The translations under genes and the position numbers were made by a program. Shown here piece by piece: positions 1-9,809 of a stretch of DNA of 64,000 bases. The stretch comes from an uncultured Acidobacteriota bacterium (GTDB lineage Bacteria; Acidobacteriota; Terriglobia; Terriglobales; Acidobacteriaceae). The stretch is taken from positions 1 to 64,000 of the forward strand of contig CAIQPK010000035.1 of NCBI GenBank assembly GCA_903873705.1. Reading direction: 5' to 3'. A model generated the notes under the pieces. The model searched no databases, was not told where the DNA came from, and saw nothing but the letters and a program-made list of their open reading frames with translations. Position 1 is the first letter of the stretch; each line of letters starts with the position of its first letter.

Positions 1-60
1 CCCTGACCACCACCCTCCGCTCCACCCTCTTCCCACCCACCTAACCCTCAACAACCCTCT

Positions 61-169
61 GCTTTTGCCTCTGCTTTTGCTTTTGCCTCTGCCTCTGCCT
101 CTGCCTTTGCCTTTGCCTTTGCCTTATTCACTATTCACTACTCACTACTCACTACTCACTAATCACTAA
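61..169. repeat. short-period low-complexity tract
   Basis: Bases 61-125 are a run of 6-nt units of the type CTCTGC/TTTTGC/CTTTGC. Bases 127-169 are a run of units like CACTACTCACTA. No gene is seen from 1 to 192. Similar tracts recur in other spacers of the window (18921-18980, 42871-43026). Confidence 0.8.
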
Positions 170-192
170 TCCCCCCCACCCACGGAGCCCCC

Positions 193-837
193 ATGCCCCA
201 CGTCCGCGTCGCCGGTTTCGGAGTATCCCTCGACGGCTTTGCCGCCGGCATCGATCAAAGCCTCGACAACCCCCTCGGCAAACGCGGCCCCGAGCTCTTT
301 CAGTGGTTCTTCCCCACCAGAACCTTCCGCGCCATGCAGGGCAAAGACGACGGCGCCACCGGCCCCGACAACGACTTCGCCCACAGCGCCATGGACAACT
401 TCGGCGCCTTCATCCTCGGCCGTAACATGTTCGGCCCCGTCCGCGGCCCCTGGCCCGACGACGCCTGGAAGGGCTGGTGGGGTGACAACCCGCCCTACCA
501 CGCACCCACCTTCATCCTCACCCACCACGCCCGCGACCCCATCGTGATGGAAGGCGGCACCACCTTCCACTTCGTCACCGGCGGCATCCACGAGGCTCTC
601 GAAAAAGCCAAGGCGGCTGCGGGCGCAAAGGACGTCAAGATTGGTGGCGGCGTCTCCACCGTCCGCCAGTACGTCCAGGCCGGCCTCGTCGACAGCCTCC
701 ACCTCGCCGTCGCCCCCGTCCTCCTCGGCCAGGGAGAAAATCTCTTCGCCGGCCTGGACATGGCCAGCGTGGGCCTCGCCGTAACCCAACGCACGCCCAC
801 CGACCACGCCACCCACTACATCCTCACCCGGCGTTAA
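193..837 (+). CDS. dihydrofolate reductase family protein (RibD C-terminal type)
   Basis: 214 residues. The N terminus (VAGFGVSLDGFAAG) is the first strand of the DHFR/RibD reductase fold. Residues about 150-190 carry the family block IGGGVSTVRQYVQAG followed by PVLLGQGENLFAG. The family reduces pteridine-, pyrimidine- or similar substrates with NAD(P)H; the substrate here is unknown. GGAG lies a few bases before the ATG. It stands alone, ending before a secreted cupin gene in the same direction. It is not a chromosomal folA, which has different active-site spacing. Cytoplasmic, since no signal peptide is seen. Confidence 0.85.
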   Translation: MPHVRVAGFGVSLDGFAAGIDQSLDNPLGKRGPELFQWFFPTRTFRAMQGKDDGATGPDNDFAHSAMDNFGAFILGRNMFGPVRGPWPDDAWKGWWGDNPPYHAPTFILTHHARDPIVMEGGTTFHFVTGGIHEALEKAKAAAGAKDVKIGGGVSTVRQYVQAGLVDSLHLAVAPVLLGQGENLFAGLDMASVGLAVTQRTPTDHATHYILTRR

Positions 838-975
838 GCTCTGCCGCAAGCGATGCCAGCCCGCCGCATGATAGCTTCCCCACTCCCGGCCGGAGAAGCT
901 ATCATGGCCTGCCGCGCCGCGGTCGGTCCGCAAAGACGCCACGCCATACTCTCCGCCAGCAAAGAAAGGAACATC

Positions 976-1473
976 ATGAAGCTCTTCACGACGAGCACCC
1001 TCGCCCTCGCCTGCCTGCTCGCCCCCTCCACCCCATCCCTCGTCGGCCAGAGCACCCCCACTCCAACCATCGTCATCCACCACCCTGCCACCATCTCTCA
1101 CGAGCCCGGCCCCGCCACCCACTTCGCCGGCACCGTCACCATCGACATGCTCACCGTGCCTGAGGAAGCCAACCTCACCCGCACCGAAACCATCACCTTC
1201 GCCCCCGGCGGCCACACCAACTGGCACAGCCACCCCCACGGTCAGATCCTTGTCGTCACCTCCGGTTCAGGCGTTATCCAGCAGCGTGGCGGCCCCGTCC
1301 AGCACATCAAGCAGGGCGACGTCATCTGGACCCCACCCAACGTTCAGCACTGGCACGGCGCCACCCCCGGCGGCCCCATGGTCCACATCTCCATCTACCA
1401 GGAGCCCGCAGGCGAAGTTACAAAATGGCTCGAGCCCGTGCCCGACGCGCAGTACAGCGCCGCCAGCAAATAG
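976..1473 (+). CDS. secreted cupin-domain protein
   Basis: 165 residues from the ATG at 976, chosen because AAGAAAGGA lies just upstream (962-970) and the protein then begins with a Sec signal peptide (about residues 1-25). A longer reading from 853 would bury the signal. One cupin domain is visible: motif 1 GGHTNWHSHPHGQILV has the two His ligands but Q where Glu is usual, and motif 2 GDVIWTPPNVQHWHGA has the third His. Secreted single-domain cupins of this sort are common in soil bacteria. The substrate is unknown. Confidence 0.8.
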   Translation: MKLFTTSTLALACLLAPSTPSLVGQSTPTPTIVIHHPATISHEPGPATHFAGTVTIDMLTVPEEANLTRTETITFAPGGHTNWHSHPHGQILVVTSGSGVIQQRGGPVQHIKQGDVIWTPPNVQHWHGATPGGPMVHISIYQEPAGEVTKWLEPVPDAQYSAASK

Positions 1474-1496
1474 AACTCTAAAAATATAAGAGGGAA

Positions 1497-1573
1497 TGGT
1501 GCACCCGAGAAGATTCGAACTTCTGACCTACAGCTTCGGAGGCTGCCGCTCTATCCAGCTGAGCTACGGGTGC
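1497..1573 (-). tRNA. tRNA-Arg (anticodon CCG)
   Basis: On the minus strand the 7-bp acceptor stem GCACCCG/CGGGTGC closes at 1567-1573 and 1501-1507. The D stem GCTC/GAGC, an anticodon stem GCAGC/GCTGT with loop CTCCGAA, and the T arm AGAAG-TTCGAAT-CTTCT all fold. The anticodon is CCG, reading CGG (Arg). The discriminator is A (1500) and CCA is encoded (1497-1499). Confidence 0.97.
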
Positions 1574-1631
1574 ACATCGTGCCAATCAAGGAACGCGCAC
1601 CCTCTCAGCATATCAGAGCAGCCCCGTCCTT

Positions 1632-2093
1632 CTACTCCAGCATGAACTCCCGGTCCACCGGAATCTGCATCGCATTCGCCAGCGTATTCGTCTCCGCAGC
1701 CATCCCGATCACCGCCAGAAACTCCGCATACTGCTCATCCGTCATCCCCTTCGCGCGCGCCGCAGCCGTGTGCGAGTGCACGCAATAGCTGCAGCTGTTC
1801 ACCGTCGATACAGCGATATAAACCAACTCCTTCGTCAGCGGATCAAGCGCCCCCGGGGCCACCATCACCTGCTTCACGCTCGCCCACGTCCGCTCCAGCA
1901 CAGCCGGCTGGTTCGCCAGCGCTCGCCAGAAGTTGTTCACAAAATCCGACTTCCGCGTAGCGCGTATGTCCTCAAACACCGCCTTCACCACCGGCGACGC
2001 CGCAACCTCGTCATCACTCCAGAGTTTCACCGTAGCCACAATCGTCCCCCGGAAGACCACAGGCGGCAGACACACAGTCCGCCGCCCTCCCAT
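1632..2093 (-). CDS. carboxymuconolactone decarboxylase/AhpD-like protein
   Basis: Up to 153 residues. The C-terminal half contains VNSCSYCVHSHTAAARAKG, the CxxC-xxx-H motif of AhpD-like peroxidase-recycling proteins, followed by the helical CMD segment. The ATG at 2093 directly follows the stop of the CHRD gene (2094), so coupling is possible. An alternative GTG at 2039 has GGGGGA five bases upstream and would give 135 residues, dropping a non-conserved head; this start may be the real one. Likely a cytoplasmic thiol antioxidant; the natural substrate is unknown. Confidence 0.85.
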   Translation of the reverse strand: MGGRRTVCLPPVVFRGTIVATVKLWSDDEVAASPVVKAVFEDIRATRKSDFVNNFWRALANQPAVLERTWASVKQVMVAPGALDPLTKELVYIAVSTVNSCSYCVHSHTAAARAKGMTDEQYAEFLAVIGMAAETNTLANAMQIPVDREFMLE

Positions 2094-2534
2094 CTACTTA
2101 CCCTTCATCACCTGTCCGCGAATCTCCCCGCCGGGATTCGCGGCTGTGTGCACGTTGAAGTACCACTTCCCATCCAGCAGATCCTTAGCCTGGTCCGCCG
2201 TCAGCGTAGCGCTACCGTCGATAGGGCTGGCAACACCGCCCTTGATCGGCACCTGCGGCCCGGCATTCACGCCCTCGGCAGCCGGCCCATGGAAGTGCGC
2301 CGCCGTAGCCGCCCCAGTCAGTCCGCTGTAAACAATGTGATATTTGAACTCATTCGTCGTCGTATCCAGCGTCGCGGTCAACATCCCCGTCCCCGCGCTG
2401 TCCTTCGCCGGAACCTCCGACGATGCCTTCAACGTCGCCTTCAAATTCACCGTCGCCGCATGAGCCGCCACCGACACAAACGTCAGCGCCGTCGCAGCCA
2501 CCATACTCCGAAAAAAATGTGCCGTATGCTTCAT
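2094..2534 (-). CDS. secreted CHRD-domain protein
   Basis: 146 residues. A Sec signal peptide covers about residues 1-26 (ending AHAATV). The rest is one CHRD domain, recognised from the blocks LKASSEVPAKDSAGTG, AAHFHGPAAEGVNAGP and WYFNVHTAANPGGEIRGQV. CHRD domains occur in chordin and in many bacterial secreted proteins of unknown function. It is followed with no gap by the AhpD-like gene, suggesting one transcript. The spacer 2535-2707 holds only its promoter region, with no other gene seen. Confidence 0.88.
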   Translation of the reverse strand: MKHTAHFFRSMVAATALTFVSVAAHAATVNLKATLKASSEVPAKDSAGTGMLTATLDTTTNEFKYHIVYSGLTGAATAAHFHGPAAEGVNAGPQVPIKGGVASPIDGSATLTADQAKDLLDGKWYFNVHTAANPGGEIRGQVMKGK

Positions 2535-2707
2535 GGTTTCTCCTCTACATCACTTCCGGTTAAACCAACGTTGATGGGAGTCCACACAAAACCACTGACG
2601 CCATCTATCCCTAAGTGAGCCCTGAAATCCTGCCCTGGCGTCGCGCCCGTGGAGAGGCGCAATGATTCTAGTTCCCCACGCCCACCATAGAAAAGCGTCC
2701 CTCCCAC

Positions 2708-3334
2708 CTACGGCACAAACAACCGGTAAAACACCACGCACAACCCCACCGCCGCCGCCGCAAGAATCAACCCCGAGGTCCGCCGCTTATAAATAAACAA
2801 AAGAATCACCAGCCCCGTCACCGACACCAGCGTCAACAGCACCGCCGAAAAATCGATCAGCCATCCCCAGGCCTTTCCCGTATCCCGTCCCTTGTGCAGG
2901 TCATTAACGACGGCCACAAACCCGTTCCTGACCTCGGTCAGCTCATAAGTCCCACTCTCACGGTCAACGCTCACATCCGCGCTATACCCCGGCGCCTTGT
3001 ACGAAAATCTCACCCCCCTCGGATCGACCCGCACATCATCCGCGGCCACCGCGCCATGCAGATGTTCCTTCGCCCGCAAGCTCTCCACCAGCCCCGCCGT
3101 ATTAGGCGACCCACCCAGCAGCCCCCGGTCCACCGTCCCCTTGCTCTCCCGCGTCTTCACCGACCCCGAAAACCACTCCGGATGATTCAGCGTCAGCCCC
3201 GTCGCCGCAAAAAACAGCACCACCCCAAAGCTCAGCATCGACAGGTAGATATGCAGCCATCGCGCTGCCTTCGCCACCTTGTGCCGCAACGCCGCCCGCC
3301 GGCTGTCCCTCCCCCTAGCGTTTGCGATAGTCAA
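2708..3334 (-). CDS. PepSY-associated TM-helix membrane protein
   Basis: 208 residues. One membrane helix lies near residues 27-48, ending in the typical TGLTLNHPEWF. A PepSY-like periplasmic part follows, and two further helices lie near the C terminus (about 157-205). The start overlaps the end of the upstream ApbE-DUF2271 gene by 20 bases, so the two are translationally linked. In the PepSY-TM family such proteins sit in the inner membrane and are linked with flavin- or haem-based electron transfer across it. That role is inferred from the neighbour. Confidence 0.82.
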   Translation of the reverse strand: MTIANARGRDSRRAALRHKVAKAARWLHIYLSMLSFGVVLFFAATGLTLNHPEWFSGSVKTRESKGTVDRGLLGGSPNTAGLVESLRAKEHLHGAVAADDVRVDPRGVRFSYKAPGYSADVSVDRESGTYELTEVRNGFVAVVNDLHKGRDTGKAWGWLIDFSAVLLTLVSVTGLVILLFIYKRRTSGLILAAAAVGLCVVFYRLFVP

Positions 3335-4883
3335 TCTTCACCGCTCCCAGTTCGTGCGCCGCAGGCAGCGTCATTTGTTTCGGCTTCGCGTCGAACTCCA
3401 CTTCCTGCCGGTCGATATCGTACCCGCCGTGCTCCCGCGCAGCTTCAATGCACACCGTGTACTTTCCGGCCTTCACCGGCTTGCCGTCGTTGTCCTTGCC
3501 ATCCCACATCAGCGTGTACGTCCCCGGCGGCCGCGTCGCAGACGACACCGTCCGCCACAGATCCGTCACCCCCTGCTTCCGGCTCCGGTCCCAGTCCTCG
3601 CGATACCACTCCGTCAGCTCCGTAATGTACTTCGGCTTCTCTGACCACAGCGCAATCGTCCGCACCGGAAAACGGTCGCCGTCTTCAATCCACACCGCCA
3701 CATAAGGCCGTCGATAACGCCCATACTCAATCCGCGGCAGCGTCACCTCAATATTCAACTCATACGTCGGATCCCACATCCCCGCCGCCGGTGCTCCCAC
3801 CCTCGGACGCTGAAAAGCGGCCGCCCGCAACCCCGCAGCCGTCGGCCACCCCGCACTCCGAACCTCATCGCCACCCGACAGCACCAGCAGGTACTCCACC
3901 CCCGGCGTCCGCTCCGCCAGCCGCTCACTCTCCTCCACCGGCATCACCGAAAACGCCGTAGCCAGCGCCCCCGCCGTCACCGCATCCCGCGCCATCACCG
4001 TGGACGAAAGCACATGGCTCACCGGCCGCGCCGTCCGTGGGTCAATCAAATGCGAGTAAGCCGGAGCCCCCACCCGCACCGCCTCCGCCAGCTCAAACCC
4101 TCGCCGATAAGAACCGCTCGTCGCCACCGCGCCATCCCTTACCACCACGTGCTCCAGCGCCACCCCATTCTCCGCCGCAGCCCGCGGATCAGCCACCGCC
4201 ACCACCTGCGTCAGATTTCCCCGCACCACCACATCACCACCCACATTCAGCATCACCCCCGTCGCGCCCGCCTTCAGCGCCGCCTCCGCTGCCCGCGAGC
4301 TGATGTAACTCTTCGTAAACGAAGCCAGCGCCAGCGGCACATCGCTCAGCCGCGTAGCCGTCCCATGCTCGGCATCCAGCCGCCAGTGCGGCTGCTTCAT
4401 CGCCTCCACCGCCACCGCAATTTCCGCATCCGTCGGCACCCGTCCCTCCGCCGTCGCCCGCTGCCAAACCCGCGTAGCCGCTTCCACCGACGCATCCAGC
4501 GCTCCACCCGTCCGCTCCCGCCACCCATCAAACGCCGTCAGCACTTCAAACAGCTCCGGCGACACCGCCACCGGCTCAAACCGCGTACGCGCCCACCGCG
4601 AAACCTCGCTCTCAGCCCGCCACGTACTCAACCCCGCCTCATCCCGATCCATCTGCGCCAGCACCGCAGCCTCAGTCTTCTCCGCCGCCGCCAAACTTCC
4701 CGCCCGCACACTCATCTCCAGCGACGTCCCCAGCACATGCTCATGATGAAACGTCCAGATCCCGGTCGCCTCCGCCGCCGTCTCGTGCAACACAAACGAA
4801 GGCGCCTGCGCCGCCGCACTCACCGCAGCCGCGGCCCCCGGCAGCATAGCCCCCACTTTCCAATACCGAGACGCACTCTTCAT
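3315..4883 (-). CDS. ApbE-like FAD:protein FMN transferase fused to DUF2271
   Basis: 522 residues from the ATG at 4883, which has AAGGA upstream and opens a signal-like N terminus; in-frame ATGs up to 4961 exist. The N-terminal two thirds resemble ApbE: FTKSYISSRAAEAALKAGA, then VMLNVGGDVVVRG, then SHLIDPRTARPVSH and a TVMARDAVTAGALATAF segment that binds Mg-FAD. The last 180 residues match DUF2271 (YELNIEVTLPRIEYGRYRRP ... YTLMWDGKDNDGKPVKAGKY). ApbE enzymes attach FMN through a phosphoester to Thr/Ser of exported redox proteins. The fusion, together with the overlapping PepSY gene, suggests a compact extracytosolic flavinylation unit. Confidence 0.85.
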   Translation of the reverse strand: MKSASRYWKVGAMLPGAAAAVSAAAQAPSFVLHETAAEATGIWTFHHEHVLGTSLEMSVRAGSLAAAEKTEAAVLAQMDRDEAGLSTWRAESEVSRWARTRFEPVAVSPELFEVLTAFDGWRERTGGALDASVEAATRVWQRATAEGRVPTDAEIAVAVEAMKQPHWRLDAEHGTATRLSDVPLALASFTKSYISSRAAEAALKAGATGVMLNVGGDVVVRGNLTQVVAVADPRAAAENGVALEHVVVRDGAVATSGSYRRGFELAEAVRVGAPAYSHLIDPRTARPVSHVLSSTVMARDAVTAGALATAFSVMPVEESERLAERTPGVEYLLVLSGGDEVRSAGWPTAAGLRAAAFQRPRVGAPAAGMWDPTYELNIEVTLPRIEYGRYRRPYVAVWIEDGDRFPVRTIALWSEKPKYITELTEWYREDWDRSRKQGVTDLWRTVSSATRPPGTYTLMWDGKDNDGKPVKAGKYTVCIEAAREHGGYDIDRQEVEFDAKPKQMTLPAAHELGAVKIDYRKR

Positions 4884-4998
4884 CTGTCCGCAGTGTCCTT
4901 TCCCAAACCCATTCATCATCGCATTGCCCATTCGCAAGACGTGAGATGTTAGACGCAGCAATCGCCGCGCAGCCTACCCGCCTCAACCATTTTCCCCG

Positions 4999-5880
4999 CT
5001 AAGGCAACCGCAGCGACTCAATCAGCGCGGCCAGCGCCGCAGGCTGATGCCGGCGGCTCGGGTAATACAGAAAATAGCCTGGAAACCACGGGCACCAATC
5101 CTTCAGCACCTGCACCAGCCGCCCCTCCCCAATCAACCCTCGAAGGCTCTCCTCCATCGCCGTTCCAACCCCTACTCCCTCCAGCACCGCCTGGATCACC
5201 AGCTCCGGATCGTCAAACGACGCCGGCCCCTGCGGACTCACCGTCACTGCCTTCCGCCCCTTCTCAAACTCCCATCGGTAAAGCCCATTGCTGAACCGAA
5301 ATCCAATACACGCGTGGTCCTTCAACTCCCGCGGATGTTTAGGAATCGTGCGCGCCGCAAAATACGCCGGCGATCCCACCACCGCCAGCCGCAACGCCTT
5401 CGTCACCCGCACCGCAATCATCTCCCGTTGAATAAACTCGCCCAGCTGCACCCCCGCGTCATACCCGCCCGCCACCAGGTCCACCGGGTCGTTTGAAGAC
5501 GTCACCTCCAGCACAATCTCCGGATACCGTCGCGCAAACGCCGCCAACTTCGGCAGAAGGATCGCCTTCGTCGCCGTTCTCGGCATGATCAGCCGTATCC
5601 GTCCCGACGGACTCTCCTTCTGCTGCCGAGCCTCTGCCACCGCCCGCTCAATCCGCTCCAGAGCCGGCGCCACTTCACCCAGCAACGCAGCCCCGGCCGC
5701 CGTCACCGAAACACTCCGCGTCGTGCGCGCGAGCAGCTGCAGCCCCAGCCGCTTCTCCAGCCCACGCATCGCGTGGCTCAGCGCCGACTGCGAAACCCCC
5801 AGCCGCGCCGCAGCCCGCGTAAAACTGCGCTCCTCCGCCACCATCGCAAAAGCCGAAAGCTCGCCCAGATCATTCTTCAT
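4999..5880 (-). CDS. LysR-family transcriptional regulator
   Basis: 293 residues, the usual LysR length. The N terminus is a winged helix-turn-helix (FTRAAARLGVSQSALSHAMR, about residues 19-38). The C-terminal part (about 90-293) is a periplasmic-binding-like effector domain. It is divergent from the aldo/keto reductase at 5996 with about 115 bases between them, so it likely controls that gene and itself. The effector is unknown. Confidence 0.92.
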   Translation of the reverse strand: MKNDLGELSAFAMVAEERSFTRAAARLGVSQSALSHAMRGLEKRLGLQLLARTTRSVSVTAAGAALLGEVAPALERIERAVAEARQQKESPSGRIRLIMPRTATKAILLPKLAAFARRYPEIVLEVTSSNDPVDLVAGGYDAGVQLGEFIQREMIAVRVTKALRLAVVGSPAYFAARTIPKHPRELKDHACIGFRFSNGLYRWEFEKGRKAVTVSPQGPASFDDPELVIQAVLEGVGVGTAMEESLRGLIGEGRLVQVLKDWCPWFPGYFLYYPSRRHQPAALAALIESLRLP

Positions 5881-5881
5881 G

Positions 5882-5891
5882 ATTCATGAAT
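5882..5891. promoter_or_regulatory. 10-bp palindrome next to the LysR start
   Basis: ATTCATGAAT is a perfect palindrome directly upstream of the LysR start codon, in the A+T-rich divergent spacer 5881-5995. It could be an autoregulatory site. This is only a sequence observation, and a 10-bp palindrome can arise by chance. Confidence 0.3.
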
Positions 5892-5965
5892 TCTATACAT
5901 AACTCTTGTAACCGTATTCCATCTAGTTTCATAGACCACTGCCCCATAGACTGGAACATGTTTGA

Positions 5966-6991
<1,026 letters not shown>

Positions 6992-7541
6992 CCCATCAAC
7001 CTCAACAGCTCGCACCCCAAAACATCGGATCACCCCAAAACATCGGATCACCCAACCCCTCGGATCACCTCAATTTGTCTCCGGGTGCCCCATGTCCCTC
7101 GCACTTGGGGACATGGGCTTCCACCACACCCCGGGTGCCCCATTCGTGACAGCCTCACCCGTCACGGGTGGGCCGCCACCAATCCCTCAGAACCACCACG
7201 CCCCCAGAGGGCCGCACCAACCCCAGCCCACACCATCGCCCCACCACCAACTTCCCACCACCTCAACCCTGAGCGCTGAAGGCGCGACAACATACCAGCC
7301 TGGGCCGAAGGCCTGGGTAAACAGCCCGCCGCAGGCGCTTCCTCTCTGCCGAAGGCCGGAGTGCAGCGCAGCGAAACGACAAAATTGCCCTCCTCCACAC
7401 CGGCAACGCCTCCAAAACCTGTCAACCCCCCAAACCCCCACCACACCACGCAAACCCAACAAAACAAACGAAAGATACCCAAACAAACTTGGCGTACTTA
7501 TTCCCCTCAATCCGGTAAACTGGAAGAGCAGATCAAGTCAA
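6992..7541. other. 550-bp spacer of repeats, no gene
   Basis: I see no convincing gene here. It holds an 18-bp tandem repeat (ACCCCAAAACATCGGATC at 7014-7031 and 7032-7049, with a decayed third unit to 7067). It also holds two copies of CCGGGTGCCCCAT (7081 and 7131) with a CATGTCCC/GGGGACATG hairpin between them, and one copy of the GAGCGCTGAAGGCGCG repeat (7271-7286). Open frames crossing it are proline-rich chance frames. Confidence 0.7.
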
Positions 7542-7573
7542 AAGGCCGCTCCGGGAAATCCCGGAGCGGCCTT
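7542..7573 (-). terminator. Rho-independent terminator of the gcv operon
   Basis: A perfect 15-bp stem (AAGGCCGCTCCGGGA with its complement) has a 2-nt loop. Read on the minus strand it is followed by a short T run. It lies about 85 bases past the gcvPB stop. The stem is symmetric and could also act on plus-strand transcripts. Confidence 0.85.
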
Positions 7574-7659
7574 CAGCTTTTAGCAGACCCAGGCAGACCC
7601 TCACACCAGACCTGACCCAACAGAATCAGAGACTTTGCAGACCAGGTCTGGGGGGCACC

Positions 7660-9210
7660 CTACCACTCCTTGGCCGCCGTATCCACCGTCAGCGGAGTAG
7701 CCGCCACCGGCGCCTTCCACCGCAGCACCGGCTTCCGCGCCGCCGTCGTCTCATCCAGCCGCTGCAGCCGCGTCGTATGCGGAGCCGTCTGCACCAGCTC
7801 AGGATTCTCCTCAGCCTCCCGCGCAATCTGCTGCAGCGCGTCCACCAGCAGATCCAGCTCTTCCTTACTCTCGCTCTCCGTCGGCTCGATCATCATCGCC
7901 CCGCTTACCACCAGCGGAAAGCTGACCGTGTACGCATGGAACCCATAATCGATCAGCCGCTTGCCCATATCGCCGGTCTTCACGCCATTCTTGGCCTGCA
8001 GCTTGTCACTGAACACCACCTCATGCAGGCTAGGCGCCTTGTACGGCAGCTCGAACGTGTCCTTCAGCTTCGCCCGCAGGTAGTTAGCATTCAACACCGC
8101 ATCCTCGGTCGTCTGCCGCAGACCATCCGGCCCATTCGCCAGGATGTAAGCCAGCGCCCGTGTAAACATCCCGAAGTTCCCGTACCAGGCCTTCACCCGT
8201 CCCACGCTCTGCGGCCGATTGAACTCCAGTCCCAGCAACCCGTTCTCCCGCTCCACCACCACCGGAGTAGGCAGAAACGGCTCCAGTATCTTCTTGCAAG
8301 CCACCGGCCCCGACCCCGGGCCACCACCGCCATGCGGCGTGGAGAAAGTCTTATGCAGATTCAAATGCATCACATCCGCGCCAAAGTCCCCCGGCCGCGT
8401 CTTGCCGCACAACGCATTCATATTCGCGCCGTCCATGTACAGCAACGCTCCCTTGGCATGAAGGATGTCCGCGATCTTGTGAATGTCGGATTCAAACACA
8501 CCAATCGTCGAAGGATTCGTCAGCATCAGCGCAGCGACATCTTCCGTCACCAGCTTCTCCAGCTCCGCCAGATCAACCATGCCTTCGGAGTTGGACTTCA
8601 GGTTCGCCACCTGATAGCCACAAACCGCCGCCGTAGCCGGATTAGTCCCATGCGCCGAATCCGGAATCAGTATCTTCGTCCGCGGATTCCCCTGCGCCTG
8701 GTGATAAGCCCGCGCCAGCAGTATCCCCGTAAACTCGCCATGCGCCCCGGCAGCCGGCTGCAGCGTAATCGCATCCATGCCCGTAATCTCAATCAGGCAC
8801 GCCGACAGCAGCTTCATGATCCCCAGAGCGCCCTGGCTCAACGACTCCGGCTGATAAGGATGCGCCTCCGCCAGCCCTTCCAGCCGCGCCACCATCTCAT
8901 TGATCCGCGGGTTGTACTTCATCGTGCAAGACCCCAGCGGATACATCCCCAGGTCAATCGCATAGTTCCATGTCGAAAGCCGCGTAAAGTGCCGAATGAT
9001 CTCAATCTCACTCAACTCCGGCATAACGCCCAGCCCATCGGTCCGCACCGCATCGCCCAGCAACGCCGCCGCATCCACCGCCGGAACATCCAGCTCCGCC
9101 AGCCGGTACCCCTTCTTACCCGCCGAAGACTTCTCAAAAATCAGATCTTCATTCTGATTAACATGCGTAGTAACTTTCCGCGGTGTACCAACAAACTTTT
9201 CATCCGACAT
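7660..9210 (-). CDS. gcvPB: glycine dehydrogenase (decarboxylating) subunit 2
   Basis: 516 residues, the C-terminal half of the P protein in organisms with split GcvP. The PLP-lysine motif is visible (MHLNLHKTFSTPHGGGGPGSG), as is the N-terminal SEIEIIRHFTRLSTWNYAID. With GcvPA it decarboxylates glycine and passes the aminomethyl group to lipoyl-GcvH. It is the last gene of the operon, separated from gcvPA by three small genes and ended by the terminator at 7542-7573. Cytoplasmic. Confidence 0.97.
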   Translation of the reverse strand: MSDEKFVGTPRKVTTHVNQNEDLIFEKSSAGKKGYRLAELDVPAVDAAALLGDAVRTDGLGVMPELSEIEIIRHFTRLSTWNYAIDLGMYPLGSCTMKYNPRINEMVARLEGLAEAHPYQPESLSQGALGIMKLLSACLIEITGMDAITLQPAAGAHGEFTGILLARAYHQAQGNPRTKILIPDSAHGTNPATAAVCGYQVANLKSNSEGMVDLAELEKLVTEDVAALMLTNPSTIGVFESDIHKIADILHAKGALLYMDGANMNALCGKTRPGDFGADVMHLNLHKTFSTPHGGGGPGSGPVACKKILEPFLPTPVVVERENGLLGLEFNRPQSVGRVKAWYGNFGMFTRALAYILANGPDGLRQTTEDAVLNANYLRAKLKDTFELPYKAPSLHEVVFSDKLQAKNGVKTGDMGKRLIDYGFHAYTVSFPLVVSGAMMIEPTESESKEELDLLVDALQQIAREAEENPELVQTAPHTTRLQRLDETTAARKPVLRWKAPVAATPLTVDTAAKEW

Positions 9211-9213
9211 GAA

Positions 9214-9444
9214 CTACCTCTTTCCCGCCGAGTAAGCAGCAAACGCCCGCCGCTGCAGAATATTGAAAGTAATCGCCGCCGCCGGTATCAACACCAGCGC
9301 AGCAATAAAAAATGTCCTGCGATCCATCGCTTCAACAGCAATCAGCAACACAGCCACAAGCCCCAGCAACACAAACACCGCATCCCGCAACATCCGATTG
9401 CGAAACGCGCGCGTGATCTTCGGACGAGCTTGTGAAGTCATCAT
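9214..9444 (-). CDS. small membrane protein in gcv operon
   Basis: 76 residues, not recognised. A basic head (about residues 1-20) is followed by two hydrophobic segments (about 21-40 and 47-63) and a basic tail. Its ATG overlaps the stop of the upstream 121-residue gene (ATGA at 9441-9444), and it ends 3 bases before gcvPB, so it is translated with the operon. Probably an inner-membrane protein; no function can be named. Confidence 0.75.
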   Translation of the reverse strand: MMTSQARPKITRAFRNRMLRDAVFVLLGLVAVLLIAVEAMDRRTFFIAALVLIPAAAITFNILQRRAFAAYSAGKR

Positions 9445-9806
9445 CGAACGTATCTTTCATCTTTGCGTTCCGGTTGCTTTCGAATTTCTACCCAATACTC
9501 TTCGCGAACATCGTCATCGATTTCGGTTGGAATGTTCGTCGCGTACAGCGCATCGCCACCACGCTTCTTCGGTCCGGATATCCAGAACCACTCTCCGGTT
9601 TCGCAGCAGTAATTCGCCTTGAACCCGTTGGCCTTGGAGAACTCCTTGCCGCGATACATCAGACTGCGGCCCGTCTTCGAGAACGTGACCCGACCAATTC
9701 GGCCAGAACCAGTCAAGCTCGCGGGAGAGGTGGTTGTGCCCCACCAATGCTCCGCAACATCACCGCCCTTGTTCTCGATGTACATAATCCGCGTCGGGTG
9801 TGCCAT
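9441..9806 (-). CDS. conserved hypothetical protein in gcv operon
   Basis: 121 residues, soluble. The core GSGRIGRVTFSKTGRSLMY, GFKANYCCETGEWFWISGPK, and DDDVREEYWVEIR resembles a widespread family of small proteins that databases have at times mislabelled as deoxyxylulose-phosphate synthase. It lacks any thiamine-enzyme domain, so that label should not be used. It overlaps the next gene by four bases and follows the 114-residue gene closely. The role is unknown. Confidence 0.75.
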   Translation of the reverse strand: MAHPTRIMYIENKGGDVAEHWWGTTTSPASLTGSGRIGRVTFSKTGRSLMYRGKEFSKANGFKANYCCETGEWFWISGPKKRGGDALYATNIPTEIDDDVREEYWVEIRKQPERKDERYVR

Positions 9807-9809
9807 TAC

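Noticed and set aside
166-1239. Minus-strand frame of 357 codons over the first two genes
   Set aside because: Gly/Val/Ala-rich shadow of the RibD-like and cupin genes, both of which have clear motifs.
7092-7583. Proline-rich reading frame in the 7 kb spacer
   Set aside because: It crosses several repeats and the gcv terminator and has no ribosome site or family signal.
7777-9435. Plus-strand frame of 552 codons over gcvPB
   Set aside because: Antisense shadow of an unmistakable glycine dehydrogenase gene.
9441-9806. Annotation as deoxyxylulose-phosphate synthase
   Set aside because: Only 121 residues with no thiamine or transketolase motif; resemblance is to mislabelled database entries.
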